From the NCBI GenBank assembly GCA_045802605.1, contig JBJMQS010000003.1, positions 102,697 through 166,696 of the forward strand: a stretch of DNA of 64,000 bases, in the 5' to 3' direction. Numbering within the stretch: the first letter of the stretch is position 1; each line of letters begins with the position of its first letter. Under the pieces are notes generated by a model. The model did not search any database, had not been told where the DNA came from, and was given only the letters and a program-made list of their open reading frames with translations. Made by a program: the position numbers and the translations under genes. Source of the stretch: JBJMQS01 sp045802605 (GTDB taxonomy: Bacteria; Planctomycetota; Planctomycetia; Gemmatales; Gemmataceae). Shown here piece after piece: positions 1 to 10,900 of this stretch.

Positions 1-262
1 CCACATACGCCGGAAGCGCGGGCGTCGTGAGATTGATCGTCGTCACCGATGCATCGAACGTGATCGTATCCGCTTCACCATTACTATTGGCGGCTGCTAT
101 AAGTTGTCGAAACTGCGTGGGTAGCCCGCTGTCCCCCGCGTCGGTCACCGTGAACACGGCCGGGGCAACTCGCCATTCCAAGCGTTCTAGAAATGGTCGG
201 AGTCTTTTCGAGGTTCTGCGGAATTGGAAAATGCGCAAACGGCTTCGAAAACGTGGCGACAT
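1..262 (-). CDS. Secreted planctomycete surface protein, N-terminal part (runs off left edge)
   Basis: Translating the minus strand from the ATG at 262 gives 87 residues that stay open to the window edge. Residues 1-27 are rich in Arg and aromatics, and residues 28-35 read LEWRVAPA, the planctomycete extracellular N-terminal motif (Pfam Planc_extracel) also seen in five other proteins here. The mature part begins VFTVTDAGDSG and continues with an RQLIAAANSNGEADTITFD stretch, the usual opening of planctomycete right-handed beta-helix or polymorphic-repeat proteins. An exported adhesin-like protein is inferred; most of it is missing. It lies 98 bp downstream of the next minus-strand giant gene. 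The start is supported only by the motif spacing; no clear ribosome binding site was seen. Confidence 0.72.
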   Translation of the reverse strand, partial: MSPRFRSRLRIFQFRRTSKRLRPFLERLEWRVAPAVFTVTDAGDSGLPTQFRQLIAAANSNGEADTITFDASVTTINLTTPALPAYV

Positions 263-359
263 TGGGGCCTCTCGTTGCAGCCAAGCAAGTGGGTTCGCCC
301 AAGTGGCCGATCTTATGCGAAATATCGCCGCAGTGCCACGAAAAAATGACCGCCAAAAA

Positions 360-3300
360 CTACGGCGCTCCGGCCAGCCGGTTACGGAACTCCAGGTAAT
401 CGGTTTGATCCACGTCACTCGAGTTCTGATAGTCGAAGACGCTGTTGGGGCCGCCAGCCAACGCATTGCGGAATACTAGATAATCCGTCTGATCAACAGT
501 GCCATCAGCGTTTTGATCGCCGTAGTAACGAAACCACTTGTTCGCGGTGGTGCCGGTGACCGTGTAGTTCGTGCCAGCGCCTCCGCCAGAGCCGTTGAGC
601 TGGCCGCCGGCCCCCGTTACCTTCGTCGCGTCAATCGAGAAGTTATAAATGCCGTCCACGAGCGAACCGGTCGAGTCCGCATACGTACCGCTGAAGGTGA
701 TGGTCACCGAACTCGCCGGACCTGCCACAGGATTCGTTGTCAGCGCCACATTGCCGGCCGTGCCCGCGCTTGAACTGGCGCCGCTTCGCGCCAGCGTGAA
801 AGCGCTAACCACAGTGGGGGAGAAGTTCACTGCTTCGGAGAAGGTGACGATTACCCGCCGTACCTCGGAACGCTGTTGCGTGCCGCTGACGCCGCCAATT
901 GTGCCGCCCGTGCCTTCGTCAAGTACAACGCTCGTCACAGTTGGAGCCGCGACCGATGGCTGCCGAGTGAGCGTCACATCGTTGCCATCGCCGCCTTGAT
1001 AACTGATGGTGAAGTTCACTCCACCGATTGTGACCGTCGCCCCTTCGATGTAGCCATTGAATGTGCCGGTCACCGCATCGCCGCCATCGTTGTCAATGAT
1101 CTTGAACACTTGATTGGCAGCCGGCGAGTAGCCAAGGGTGGCCGACAGTGTCGCGCCGCCGAGATTGACGGTTCCATTGACAGACAGTTGATCATAGTCG
1201 GCGCCGGCATTGGGCCCGTTCAACTCCATGCTCAGCACCGAGCCGGAATTGAACACGATGTTGCCCGTCGTCAATTTCCCGGGACTGTTGCCAGGCGCAA
1301 TGGTGCCGGTGCCAGTGACGGTCACCGTGCCGACCGTGCCACTACCGCCCAGCGTGCCGTTGACTTGGATCGCGCCCGTCATCGTGCCGTTGACGATGGT
1401 CGTGGAATTGGTGGGAACGACCGTTTGCCCTGAACTGTTGCCGTTGTCCAGAAGCGAAACCTTTTGACCACTTGATGCCGTGAATGTGCCGGTGGTGGTA
1501 ATCTTTCCAGCATTTTGCGTGATGGCGCCGGTCGCAGTGAGCGTAATATCTCCGCTGCCATTATCCAGATCCGCATTGAGATTGATTGCGCCACCGGTGG
1601 TAACCGCCAACTTGGTTGAGCCAGTGTGCGAGATGGCCGAGCTCAGAGTCACCGTGCCGGAGTTGATATCACCGATTTGCAGCGTGCCCGCGGTGATGCA
1701 ATCCAACTCCGGATCACTCAATCCTAATGTGGTGACAAATATATCGCTGCCGCCCAAATCGATGGCAATGCCATTGGTGCGTTGCCGCACCGTCACTAGG
1801 TTCGCGGTGGTAATGGTCGAGGAGCTATTGATGAACATCGTGTTGGCGATCAACGTGATGTTGCCTGAGGCGCCGCACGTCACCGAAGCATTGTCGTCGT
1901 AAAAGCCGTACGGGGTCGTGCCGATCGCTCCCTCAAAGCCGGTGATGGTCAGGGAGCCGCCCGCCGAAACCGACGCGGCCGATACCAATTTCACTCCATA
2001 ATTTCCGTCGCTGCCGAAGTTGCCGCCCTGGCCGATAATCGTCACGTTTGCGGTGCCGCCGCTGGTAATCGTCGTAGAGTCGGCACAATAAACTCCGTAA
2101 TTGGAACCTGTCCCCGCGCCGCCGCCGGCGCCGCCGCCAGTACCGTTCACGGTCACGGCACCGCCGTTCGATGTAATTTGTGCCCCCGGGTTGGTCAAAG
2201 CCACGCCATAATTCGTTGAGCTATTGACATTGGGGCCGCCCTGACCGATCACGTCCACGGTACCGCTCCCGCCCGCCGTGATCTTCCCATCGGTGCCGAT
2301 TTGCACGCCGACATTCGAGCTGGATGTTCCGGTGCCGCCGCCGGTGCCGGTAACTTTCACGTTGCCGCCGTTGGAGGTGATCATCGCGCTGGATTGCCCG
2401 ACAAAAACGCCGTCATTGCCACTGCTACTCGCGCCGGTCGCACCTTGACCGGTGACCTCGACCGCTCCGGTACCCCCTGCAGTAATGACTCCATCCGAAA
2501 GAACGCCGACGCCAAACCCACTGCTGGCGAAGCTCGACCCGCCGCCTGTGCCACTGACCGTCACCTTGCCACCGGCTGAGCTAATCGTGGCGTTGTTGAC
2601 GTTCACACCATAGGAAGTGTTGCCGCCAGGCGCGCCTGTCCCGCTGACCGTGACCGTGCCGCTGAGAGCGGCGGTAATCAGACCGCCGGACTCCAGATCG
2701 ACGCCATGGTTCCAAGCCCCGGTACCCACTGCATGCCCAACGACGCTGACGTTTCCGCCGGCCGACTTGATGGCGGACGAGTTGGTAACAGACACGCCGA
2801 ATTCCCAGACACTATTGCCGGTGCCGCCGGTGCCATTGACGCTGACACTGCCGCTGCCTCCGGCGGCAATCATGCCGCCGACCGAGACGCCGCTGCCGCT
2901 GCCGCCGCCGGTGCCAGTCACCGAGACATTGCCGCCATTCGATGTAATCGTTGTGCCGACCCAGAGGCCGGTACCGCCAGTCGCGCCGGCCGTACCATTG
3001 ACCGTGACGTTGCCAGTGCCGCCCGCCGTGATTTTACTGCTCGACAACAGATAGACGCCGTCGGCGGATGGGCCAGCGCCGCCATTGCCAGTGACGCCGA
3101 CCGCGCCGCCGGCCGAAGTGATCGACGAAAATGTCGTGATGGCGACGCCCTTGCTATAGGTGCTCGTGCTCGCACCGCCGGTGCCGTTGACGGTCGTGGT
3201 CGTGCCGGCGCCGCCGCCGGACACGGTCGCCGCGTTGGTCATCGACACACCATAGTTGGACGTGGACGTGTTGCCGCCCCGGCCATTCAACGTGACATTC

Positions 3301-4874
3301 CCGCTCGTGCTGCTAATCGAAGCCGCGTCCAAGAGAATGCCGGAGAAGGTGCCCGTGGTCGCGGTCGCTTGCTGATTGGCGGAGAGGGAGATCGCGCCCG
3401 AGGCCGTGACGATGCTGGAGTTGCTCTGAAGCCAAATGTTCTTTTGCGTCGTCAAGCTAATCGAGCCGGTACCTGACGCGGTCAAATCGGAATTGAGGCT
3501 GGCGAGGTTGATCGTGTTCACACTTGAAAAGTCGAGGTTCTTGCTTGGAGACAACGTAATCGATTGATTGATTGTAATGCTGGAGTTGTTGGTAAAAGAC
3601 AGACTGTTGGCGTGGGTGATGGCGGAATTGATTTGAATTTCGCCGGTCGAACTGCTGCCAATTTGCACCTTGAATGCGCTCACTAGGTCCAGTTCCGCAT
3701 CACTTAGCCCCAGATTCACACCATAGCTATCGGCGCTGCCCACGTAGATCGGCCGGCCACTCGTACGTTGCAGAAGATTCACAATGCCAAATGGCGCTGT
3801 GACGGTGATGTTGGAAATGTTGGTGGTGTCGGCGACGATATTCATGCCGCCGTTCGTGCAACTGATCGTGCCGCTATCGGCCAGAATGCCGACCGACGTC
3901 GTCGCTGCTCCCTCCGTACCGAAGATGCTCAGAAAACTATTCGCCGACCAAGTACCGCCGGAAAGGTACGCACCGTGATTATTTTTGCCGCTGGATGAAC
4001 CGACGCCCTTTCCCGTGATGGTGAGATTCTCACCGGTAATCTTGCCCGACGCTGTCGTGAATACACCGTAACAGGCGCTTGCAGAGCCCGTGCCGCCCCC
4101 ATTGCCGATCACTTGCATAATTGGCCCGCCGGCCATGATCTTAGAGTTGACGTCAGTGACAAATACACCGTAATTGTTGTTGCCGGCATTCGATCCACCG
4201 GTGCCGGTGATATTCACGGAACCGCTGTTGCTGCCCTGCAGCACGCCTGCGGCATGAACATGGACGCCATATTGCGCGCCGGCAACGGCTGTGCCGCCAA
4301 CCCCGGTGACGTTTAAGTCGCCATTCCCGCTCACCTGCACGGTCGCGGCATTGATCTCCACGCCGATGAATGTTCCCGTACTGGCACCAGCGGAATTGCC
4401 CGACAGTGTGATATTGCCATCGACCGACGACACGCCGGCGTTGACGACAACCGAGCGCGAGGCATAGAAGCCGATGACACCGGTGCCCGTCGCATTCACA
4501 GGGTTGTTGACTGTGAGCACATCCACATTGTTGACAGTCACGCCGCCCGAAAGGCTGAACGCCGCGGTACCCGCGAATGTGATCGACTGATTGCTGCTTG
4601 TACCGCCGTTTGTCTGCAAGATCGTCGTCACCGTGCTGGTGGCCACCGAAGTCGTGCCTGTGACGCCGGTCAAGGTAATATTGGTGCCATTGTTGCTGAC
4701 GGTGACCGATTCGACAGTTGTGCCCGTTGCGGTGTAGTTGATTGTCAAAGTCCCGGCGCTGAAAGACGCCGCCGCGGGGACGATCCGCTCCTCGCATCGT
4801 TCCACCCAGCGGCGAAAATGCCCGCACTTCACAGACCTGCTGGGGAGTCGCTTGCGCAAAGTGAGCAATGCCAT
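360..4874 (-). CDS. Giant secreted adhesin-like protein with Gly/Thr-rich beta repeats and dockerin-like C-terminus
   Basis: 1504 residues. The N-terminus is basic and contains CEERIVPA (about residues 28-35), the planctomycete extracellular motif. Residues ~50-1150 are low-complexity Gly/Ser/Thr/Asn repeats of roughly 35-45 residues built on ITSNGGNVxVTGTGGG and YGVxVTN patterns, typical of beta-helical, filamentous-haemagglutinin-like stalks. A GTLGGSGTVGTVTVTGTGTIAPGNSPG block near residue 1200 resembles autotransporter passenger repeats. The last ~260 residues (VTSVVLDEG through FNFSID-like segments) match the next two genes and end in a dockerin-like pair: DQNADGTVDQTDY is a good calcium loop, while DYQNSSDVDQTDY is degenerate. 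Start chosen at ATG 4874, with GAGGA about 8 nt upstream. Cell-surface adhesion or matrix role is inferred. Confidence 0.88.
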   Translation of the reverse strand: MALLTLRKRLPSRSVKCGHFRRWVERCEERIVPAAASFSAGTLTINYTATGTTVESVTVSNNGTNITLTGVTGTTSVATSTVTTILQTNGGTSSNQSITFAGTAAFSLSGGVTVNNVDVLTVNNPVNATGTGVIGFYASRSVVVNAGVSSVDGNITLSGNSAGASTGTFIGVEINAATVQVSGNGDLNVTGVGGTAVAGAQYGVHVHAAGVLQGSNSGSVNITGTGGSNAGNNNYGVFVTDVNSKIMAGGPIMQVIGNGGGTGSASACYGVFTTASGKITGENLTITGKGVGSSSGKNNHGAYLSGGTWSANSFLSIFGTEGAATTSVGILADSGTISCTNGGMNIVADTTNISNITVTAPFGIVNLLQRTSGRPIYVGSADSYGVNLGLSDAELDLVSAFKVQIGSSSTGEIQINSAITHANSLSFTNNSSITINQSITLSPSKNLDFSSVNTINLASLNSDLTASGTGSISLTTQKNIWLQSNSSIVTASGAISLSANQQATATTGTFSGILLDAASISSTSGNVTLNGRGGNTSTSNYGVSMTNAATVSGGGAGTTTTVNGTGGASTSTYSKGVAITTFSSITSAGGAVGVTGNGGAGPSADGVYLLSSSKITAGGTGNVTVNGTAGATGGTGLWVGTTITSNGGNVSVTGTGGGSGSGVSVGGMIAAGGSGSVSVNGTGGTGNSVWEFGVSVTNSSAIKSAGGNVSVVGHAVGTGAWNHGVDLESGGLITAALSGTVTVSGTGAPGGNTSYGVNVNNATISSAGGKVTVSGTGGGSSFASSGFGVGVLSDGVITAGGTGAVEVTGQGATGASSSGNDGVFVGQSSAMITSNGGNVKVTGTGGGTGTSSSNVGVQIGTDGKITAGGSGTVDVIGQGGPNVNSSTNYGVALTNPGAQITSNGGAVTVNGTGGGAGGGAGTGSNYGVYCADSTTITSGGTANVTIIGQGGNFGSDGNYGVKLVSAASVSAGGSLTITGFEGAIGTTPYGFYDDNASVTCGASGNITLIANTMFINSSSTITTANLVTVRQRTNGIAIDLGGSDIFVTTLGLSDPELDCITAGTLQIGDINSGTVTLSSAISHTGSTKLAVTTGGAINLNADLDNGSGDITLTATGAITQNAGKITTTGTFTASSGQKVSLLDNGNSSGQTVVPTNSTTIVNGTMTGAIQVNGTLGGSGTVGTVTVTGTGTIAPGNSPGKLTTGNIVFNSGSVLSMELNGPNAGADYDQLSVNGTVNLGGATLSATLGYSPAANQVFKIIDNDGGDAVTGTFNGYIEGATVTIGGVNFTISYQGGDGNDVTLTRQPSVAAPTVTSVVLDEGTGGTIGGVSGTQQRSEVRRVIVTFSEAVNFSPTVVSAFTLARSGASSSAGTAGNVALTTNPVAGPASSVTITFSGTYADSTGSLVDGIYNFSIDATKVTGAGGQLNGSGGGAGTNYTVTGTTANKWFRYYGDQNADGTVDQTDYLVFRNALAGGPNSVFDYQNSSDVDQTDYLEFRNRLAGAP

Positions 4875-4999
4875 GGCTGGGTCCTCAATGGCGGCGCGGG
4901 CGACTGGCCCGCGAATTTGAACTGATCGTTCGGATGATCTAATTTAGCCGCTGAGATTAGCCTTGGCTACCGCACATGTGACGTGGACGCGAAATTAGA

Positions 5000-7900
5000 C
5001 TACGGCGCTCCCGCCAGCCGATTACGGAATTCCAGGTAATCGGTTTGATCCACGTCGAGGGAGTTCTGATAGTCAAAGACGCTGCTGGGTCCCCCGGCCA
5101 AGGCATTGCGGAAGACCAAGTAATCGGTCTGATCCACGGTGCCATCGCCATTCTGGTCGCCGTAGTATCGGAACCACTTGTTCGCGGTAGTGCCAGTGAC
5201 TGTGTAGTCCGTTCCTGCACCCGCTCCGGAGCCATTCAACTTGCCACCAGCGCCGCTGACTTGCTGCGCGTCGATCGAAAAGTTGTACAACCCGTCCACC
5301 AGTGAACCGGTCGAATCGGCGAAACCTCCAGTGAACGTGATCGTGACCGAACTGGCCGGTCCATTGGTCGGATTGGCGACCAGGCCCACTGGGCCGGCCG
5401 ACCCCGAACTGGAGCTAGTGCCACTGCGCGACAAACTGAATGCCCCTGCGACGCCACCAGTAAAGTTCACCGCTTCCGAGAATGTCACGACAATCCGGCG
5501 GACTTCCGAGCGCTGCGCGGTGCCATCGACGCCGCCAATGTTCGCGTTGCCGGACCCTTCGTCAAGCAGGACGCTCGCCACAGTCGGCGGTGGTGCGGCA
5601 GCTTGCCGCGTCAAGGTGACATCGTTGCCATCACCCCCTTGATAACTGATGGTGAAATTCACACCACCAATTACTACCGTCGCACCTTCGATATAACCAT
5701 TGAATGTTCCCGTGACCGCATCACCCGTTCCATCATTGTCAATGATCTTGAAGACTTGATTTGAAGCCGGCGAGTAACCGAGCGATGGCGACAATGTCGC
5801 GCCGCCAAGATTGACTGTGCCATTAACGACCAATTGGTCATAATCGCTGCCGACATTGGGCCCATTCAACTCGACGCTGAACACTGATCCAGAATTGAAC
5901 GCGATGTTCCCGGTCGTGAGTTGGCCCGGACTGTTTCCCGGCGCAACCTTGCCGGTTCCCGTCACCGTCGTCGTGCCCACAGAACCCGAACCGCCGAGCG
6001 TGCCATCGACTTGCACCGCGCCAGCGGAGTCGAAGGAACCGTTGACAATGCAGTTCACGCCGGACGGAATGACGAGCGAGCCGGCTTTGTTGCCGAGCGA
6101 GCCGAACGTCGCCGTTTGGCCAACGGCATTGATGGTCAGCGATCCGGTTGCCACCTGAACGAAGCCGAGTGTCTGTGTAATCGGCCCGCCCGAATTGAGC
6201 ATCAGATTGCCGCCGACGATGATATTTCCCGTCAAGCTCAGGGACGCGGAAGCGGAGGCATTCAAGCCGTATCCGGAGCCGAGCGTAATTGCTCCCGCAA
6301 GTGCGACTGTGGAAAACGGAACTGAGGCACTCCCAATCGTGAGTGTTCGATCGAAGTCCGGCAATGCACTCACGGTCATCGAATCGGCCGCATTACCCCT
6401 GTTGATCATGAGTGAATTGGATGGATCGGCAAAACTCGTCAGCTCAAACGTGCCATTGGCGGAACGAATTTGGCTGGTGCCGTTGGCCGGCGTTGCGTCA
6501 TCTTCCAGAAGTGTGTCGGAAGCTGTGGCTGGCAAATTGAAAATCAGGTCGGCGATCGTCGAGCCGCGCAAATCGACCGGTTCCAGTCCGGTGTAACTAA
6601 TCGTGCGCGCCGCCGACGCGACCGGCGTCATGACGATCGCACCATCATGGGCGTTGGTGTATTGCACTGTCGTCGATGAAAAGTTGCCGCCCTTGGTCAC
6701 AAGCTGATCGCTCGTGCCACTTCCGCCATTGAAGTCGATATCTCTGGCGAAATTGCCGGTTGACCAGTCCACTGTCAGCGTGTCCGAGCCGCCGTTGCCA
6801 TTGAAAATCACCTTGCCTGAAAATGCCGACACTGGAATCGTCAGCGTCTTGTTACCGCCAGATAAGGCACCGCCGGTTGGCGTGGTAACAAACTGGTCGG
6901 CTGTGTCGGTGACGGTATAGTTCGTGCCGTCAAACGACAGTGCCCAATTGTTTGCGACAGTACCGGAGCCATTGCCGTCCGTGACTAACAGATCATTACC
7001 AACAATCGCCGCGATAATGCCGTTTACTGGCGCAGCTCCCAGCAAATACTCACCACTCGTCGCTCCGCCCGCGAAGACACGCACAAAGTAGGTCGCCCCG
7101 GGCGTCAAATCCGTGGCAACAAAAATCTCATTGCGGCCATCGGCCTGAACAGTGCCGTTCGCAATCACGATTGTCGCGGAGAAATCGTATAGCTGAATGG
7201 CGGGGTCAAGCGTGTTGACGAATTCGCCGACGCCATCGCCCGGCGTCGCTGTTTCGACGACCAGCGATGTCGTGCCAGCGGGCATCGTCACGGAGTACCA
7301 ATCGGCGTTACTCGAGGAAATTTGTCCATGTGCTGCCAATGTTGCTGCGAGAGGTTGAGCGGTTGCGGCCGAGTTATTGGGCTCTGCGTCAAAAATCGCA
7401 TCTTTCAAAACCGTGAGGTTGTACGATCGCTGTGAATCTCCAGTGACCAGGGCATAGTACGTCCCGCCGCTGGCAATTGGAAAATTCTCGACGGCTGCGC
7501 CAAAGTTTGAACTAGAAGCCCCGGTGGCCAGAAGAGTCGATCCGTCCGACGCGTAAAGCTGTACGCCGAATGTGCCAGTCGTGGACGCAGCTACAACAAG
7601 CGAGACGACCTGCCCAGCCGACATAGTGAATGAATACCAATCCGGGCTAGCCAACGTCGGCGTTAACAGCGTGCTCTTATTGGACCCAACGTAAGTATTC
7701 GGTCCGTTGTTTTGAGCGAGGAGGGTGCGATTACCCTTGTCGTCCTTGATGCCGACCGTCGCCGAGAGGCCTTCGTTGTGACTCGCGGAGCCACCGGTGA
7801 GATTGGCGTAATTGAAGCGAATTTGGTTCGTGCCTTCATACAGAATCGTTTCGAACTGCACAGTATTGGTCCCACCAGAGGCGGTGAATTTTACGTTTTG

Positions 7901-10900
7901 CCATTGGATGATCATCCGACGGGCACCGACTGAACCCAGCACTTGCCACTTCACGCCACTGGAATTGGTTGCCAAATCGTCCCAGAATGCAGCGATTATT
8001 GGTTGCCCCGGATTAAAGTTCAGACTCGAATTGCTGAATAGGTCATTGGCCATGTTAAAGGCAAGGTTTCCGTTATCACTGACGTACAGCGATGTGTAAT
8101 TGATCCCATAGAAGTTGAATGCAAACGGCAGTGACAACGAGGAGCTAACATCATCTGCATTTGTCAAGATGGTGGCGCCGGTGGCGGAAATGTCTTCAAA
8201 GGCGAAAGCTGGCGTCGTCGCCGTGTAGCTGCCGAATGAATCCACCGTTCCATATACGCCAGCGCGAGATGTGCTTCCCACCGTCGTTGTCAGAACTTGC
8301 ATCGCGCCATTGAGTGATTGTGCAGCTCCTGCATTATTGTTGCCTGAGCCGCCTGCGTTTGATTCATTCTCCACCGTCGCATTCAACGTGGCTTTAATCG
8401 TGTAACTACCCGTTGTGCCGCTCGCACTCGACAACCGAATCGTGTATGTGCCGGGTGTGGAAATTACCGTTGACGAGACAACCGCGGCTTGATTCGTGGC
8501 CGCTGCGGTCACGTCGGCGATGGTCACGGATAAAGGCGATATTAATTGAACGCGCGGTCGCAACCCCGTCCCAGGGGCCATGACCAGTGTCAGCGTCTGC
8601 CCCGCATCGAGCGCTATGGTCAAATCATCGAGGTCCAAATTGTTGTAAATCGTGCCAGAAAAACTGCCTTGATAGATTCGATTGCCAGCAGCACCAAGGC
8701 TGGTCAATGGGGTTGGAAAAGCAAGCGTAGCGACATCGGCTGTGTAACTACCGGTAAACGCTGCCGGATTCGGATTGCCGAACACGTCGGCAATGGCACT
8801 GGCGTTCAACGTCGCGGTCCATGCCCCTTCTGGCACATTCGCGAGCGTGAAGCGCGCGGTCTGGTTGGAATTCATCATGGTCACGCCGGTAACGTAACCC
8901 TGGCTCACCCACAAATCACTGATGCTCACGGTTGCCGGATCAACAGCCTCATTGAAATTGATGTCCAGCGTCGTGAACGGCATCGTGGCCACCGCGCCAA
9001 CCGCCGGCGAGGTAGAAGCCACGGCCAGCGTCGTCGTGTCGTAACGGAAATATGACGTGAAGCTGAACACCGCTTGTGAATCGCTGGCGCGCGTGATCGC
9101 GCCCGTCGCCATGGAAATCGTTTGGAGTCCCTGCGTGGTCACCGGATCGGTGGCGAAAGTAAACGTAATGCTCGAGTCGCCTGGGTTGTACGAAAAACTC
9201 GCTGCCGCATTTCCATTCACCGTCAAATCCGATGCTTGGATCGACGCTGCATTAATAGCTGCGTTCGTGAATACCACATAGTTAATCGGCGTGGAGGCGA
9301 AGGCGGATGCATTGGCAGGCGTGACTGTGGTCACGGAAAAGTTCGGCAAACCGGCGGGAACGGTGAAGCCCGCCGTGATTGTCGTAGTGCTCGAGCTGGC
9401 GTCGACGGCATTCTGACCCAAACCTCGGCGCGCAAACGCCGACCAAATCTCAAATAAATCCGCGCCGCCATTGAGCGCATTGTCAGCATTGATGATCGCA
9501 TCGCGGGCTTGGATAAAGCTCGGATTCGCCGACTGGAGCTTCATCGCATCCATGACAAGCTTTAGAACAAGCTTATTGCCGGCATGGGCCGGACCAGCCG
9601 ACGCCGAGTAACCGGTACTGACAACGGCATCGTAACCGTATTTGTTAATCAGCAACCAATTGAGATCCCACAAAGTCGAGCACCAGATTTCACCCGTGTT
9701 GTGAACCTCGGTACTGCGCGTAACACCATAGCTCGTCGTTCCGCTTGCTCCATAAGCGTCAAACGTGAGCGGATCGATGGTCATGTTGTAGCTGTATTGA
9801 AAGCGCCGAATGCCCACGCCATTCTGCGCCTGGTTAGCAACATAGGTCGCCATGCCGTAACCGCCATTTTGCGTTGACGCCGACGTCTGCGTGAACATCA
9901 TCGCATAGAAATCGCTCCACCCTTCGCCCATGCCGCCGCTCTGAGTTGCATTGAGTGCGTTGGCATTGGCCGCGCCACCCGTCAATCGATTGGAAACGCC
10001 ATGGCCAAACTCATGAAAGATCACGCCGTTGTCCAAATCACTGTCTCGGCCCGTGCTCAAAAACGTCCATACGTACTGCTGCATGCGCGGCGCGGTGCCA
10101 TCAGCGGGCGAGCTGAAATTCGCATTGTTGATGCCGCTGCCGTCTTGCGCATCGGCCTGCACCGCATCGTTAGCCAAACCACCTTTGCCGTAGTTGTTGA
10201 CTTGGAAATTACCGGCCGCTTCGGTGAATCCGTACTTGTAATGCACGTCATGGAGAAGATTGATTGCGGTGAACAAGTTCACCACGGCAGCATTTTGGTT
10301 TTGCGTCGTCAGAGGATTCGACGATGAATCAAACGTATACGTGCTAAAATCCAAATTCGCTCCGCCTGAGGGTCGTGAGCCGGCGTCGGCGGTGTCGTCA
10401 TCGTTGCGGTCGAGATGGGCGTCCACATTGTTGCCGCGCGTGTCGGTGAATTCCGCGCCGGCGACGCCGTTGGTATCGTTCCACCCGAATGGCGATGCGA
10501 TCGGATCGGCCGGCGCGGTCTTGACCGCGAAGCCGCCATCTTGCGGACTTTCATTGGGCGGCGGCACCATTTCAAACGCATCGTTGTCGATCCAATCGCT
10601 CTGCGCCAGCAGTTCGCCAGTAACTGCGTCAATGTGCGTGTCGTACCAATGTTGACCACCCGGCAATCGCAGAACAATATTCCACGCCAATGCAGCCGAT
10701 CCGTCTTCCGTCGGCACATATTGGAGCCGTGCCGGAATAGGATCCAGCGAAATCGACGGCGCGGCAATGACAAACGCGCCGAGCGAATTAACTGGAGTAA
10801 CCAACGTCGGGCTGTCCCTGAGAGTCAGCCCCAGCGCGGTGGCCCCATCGACCAATGCGTCCAACGCCGACATGATCGTGTTGGCCGCTGGCAGGTGGAC

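Noticed and set aside
360..4874. Tandem DNA repeats as a possible CRISPR array
   Set aside because: The periodicity is protein-level and imperfect, with no constant direct repeat and unique spacers; no cas genes nearby.
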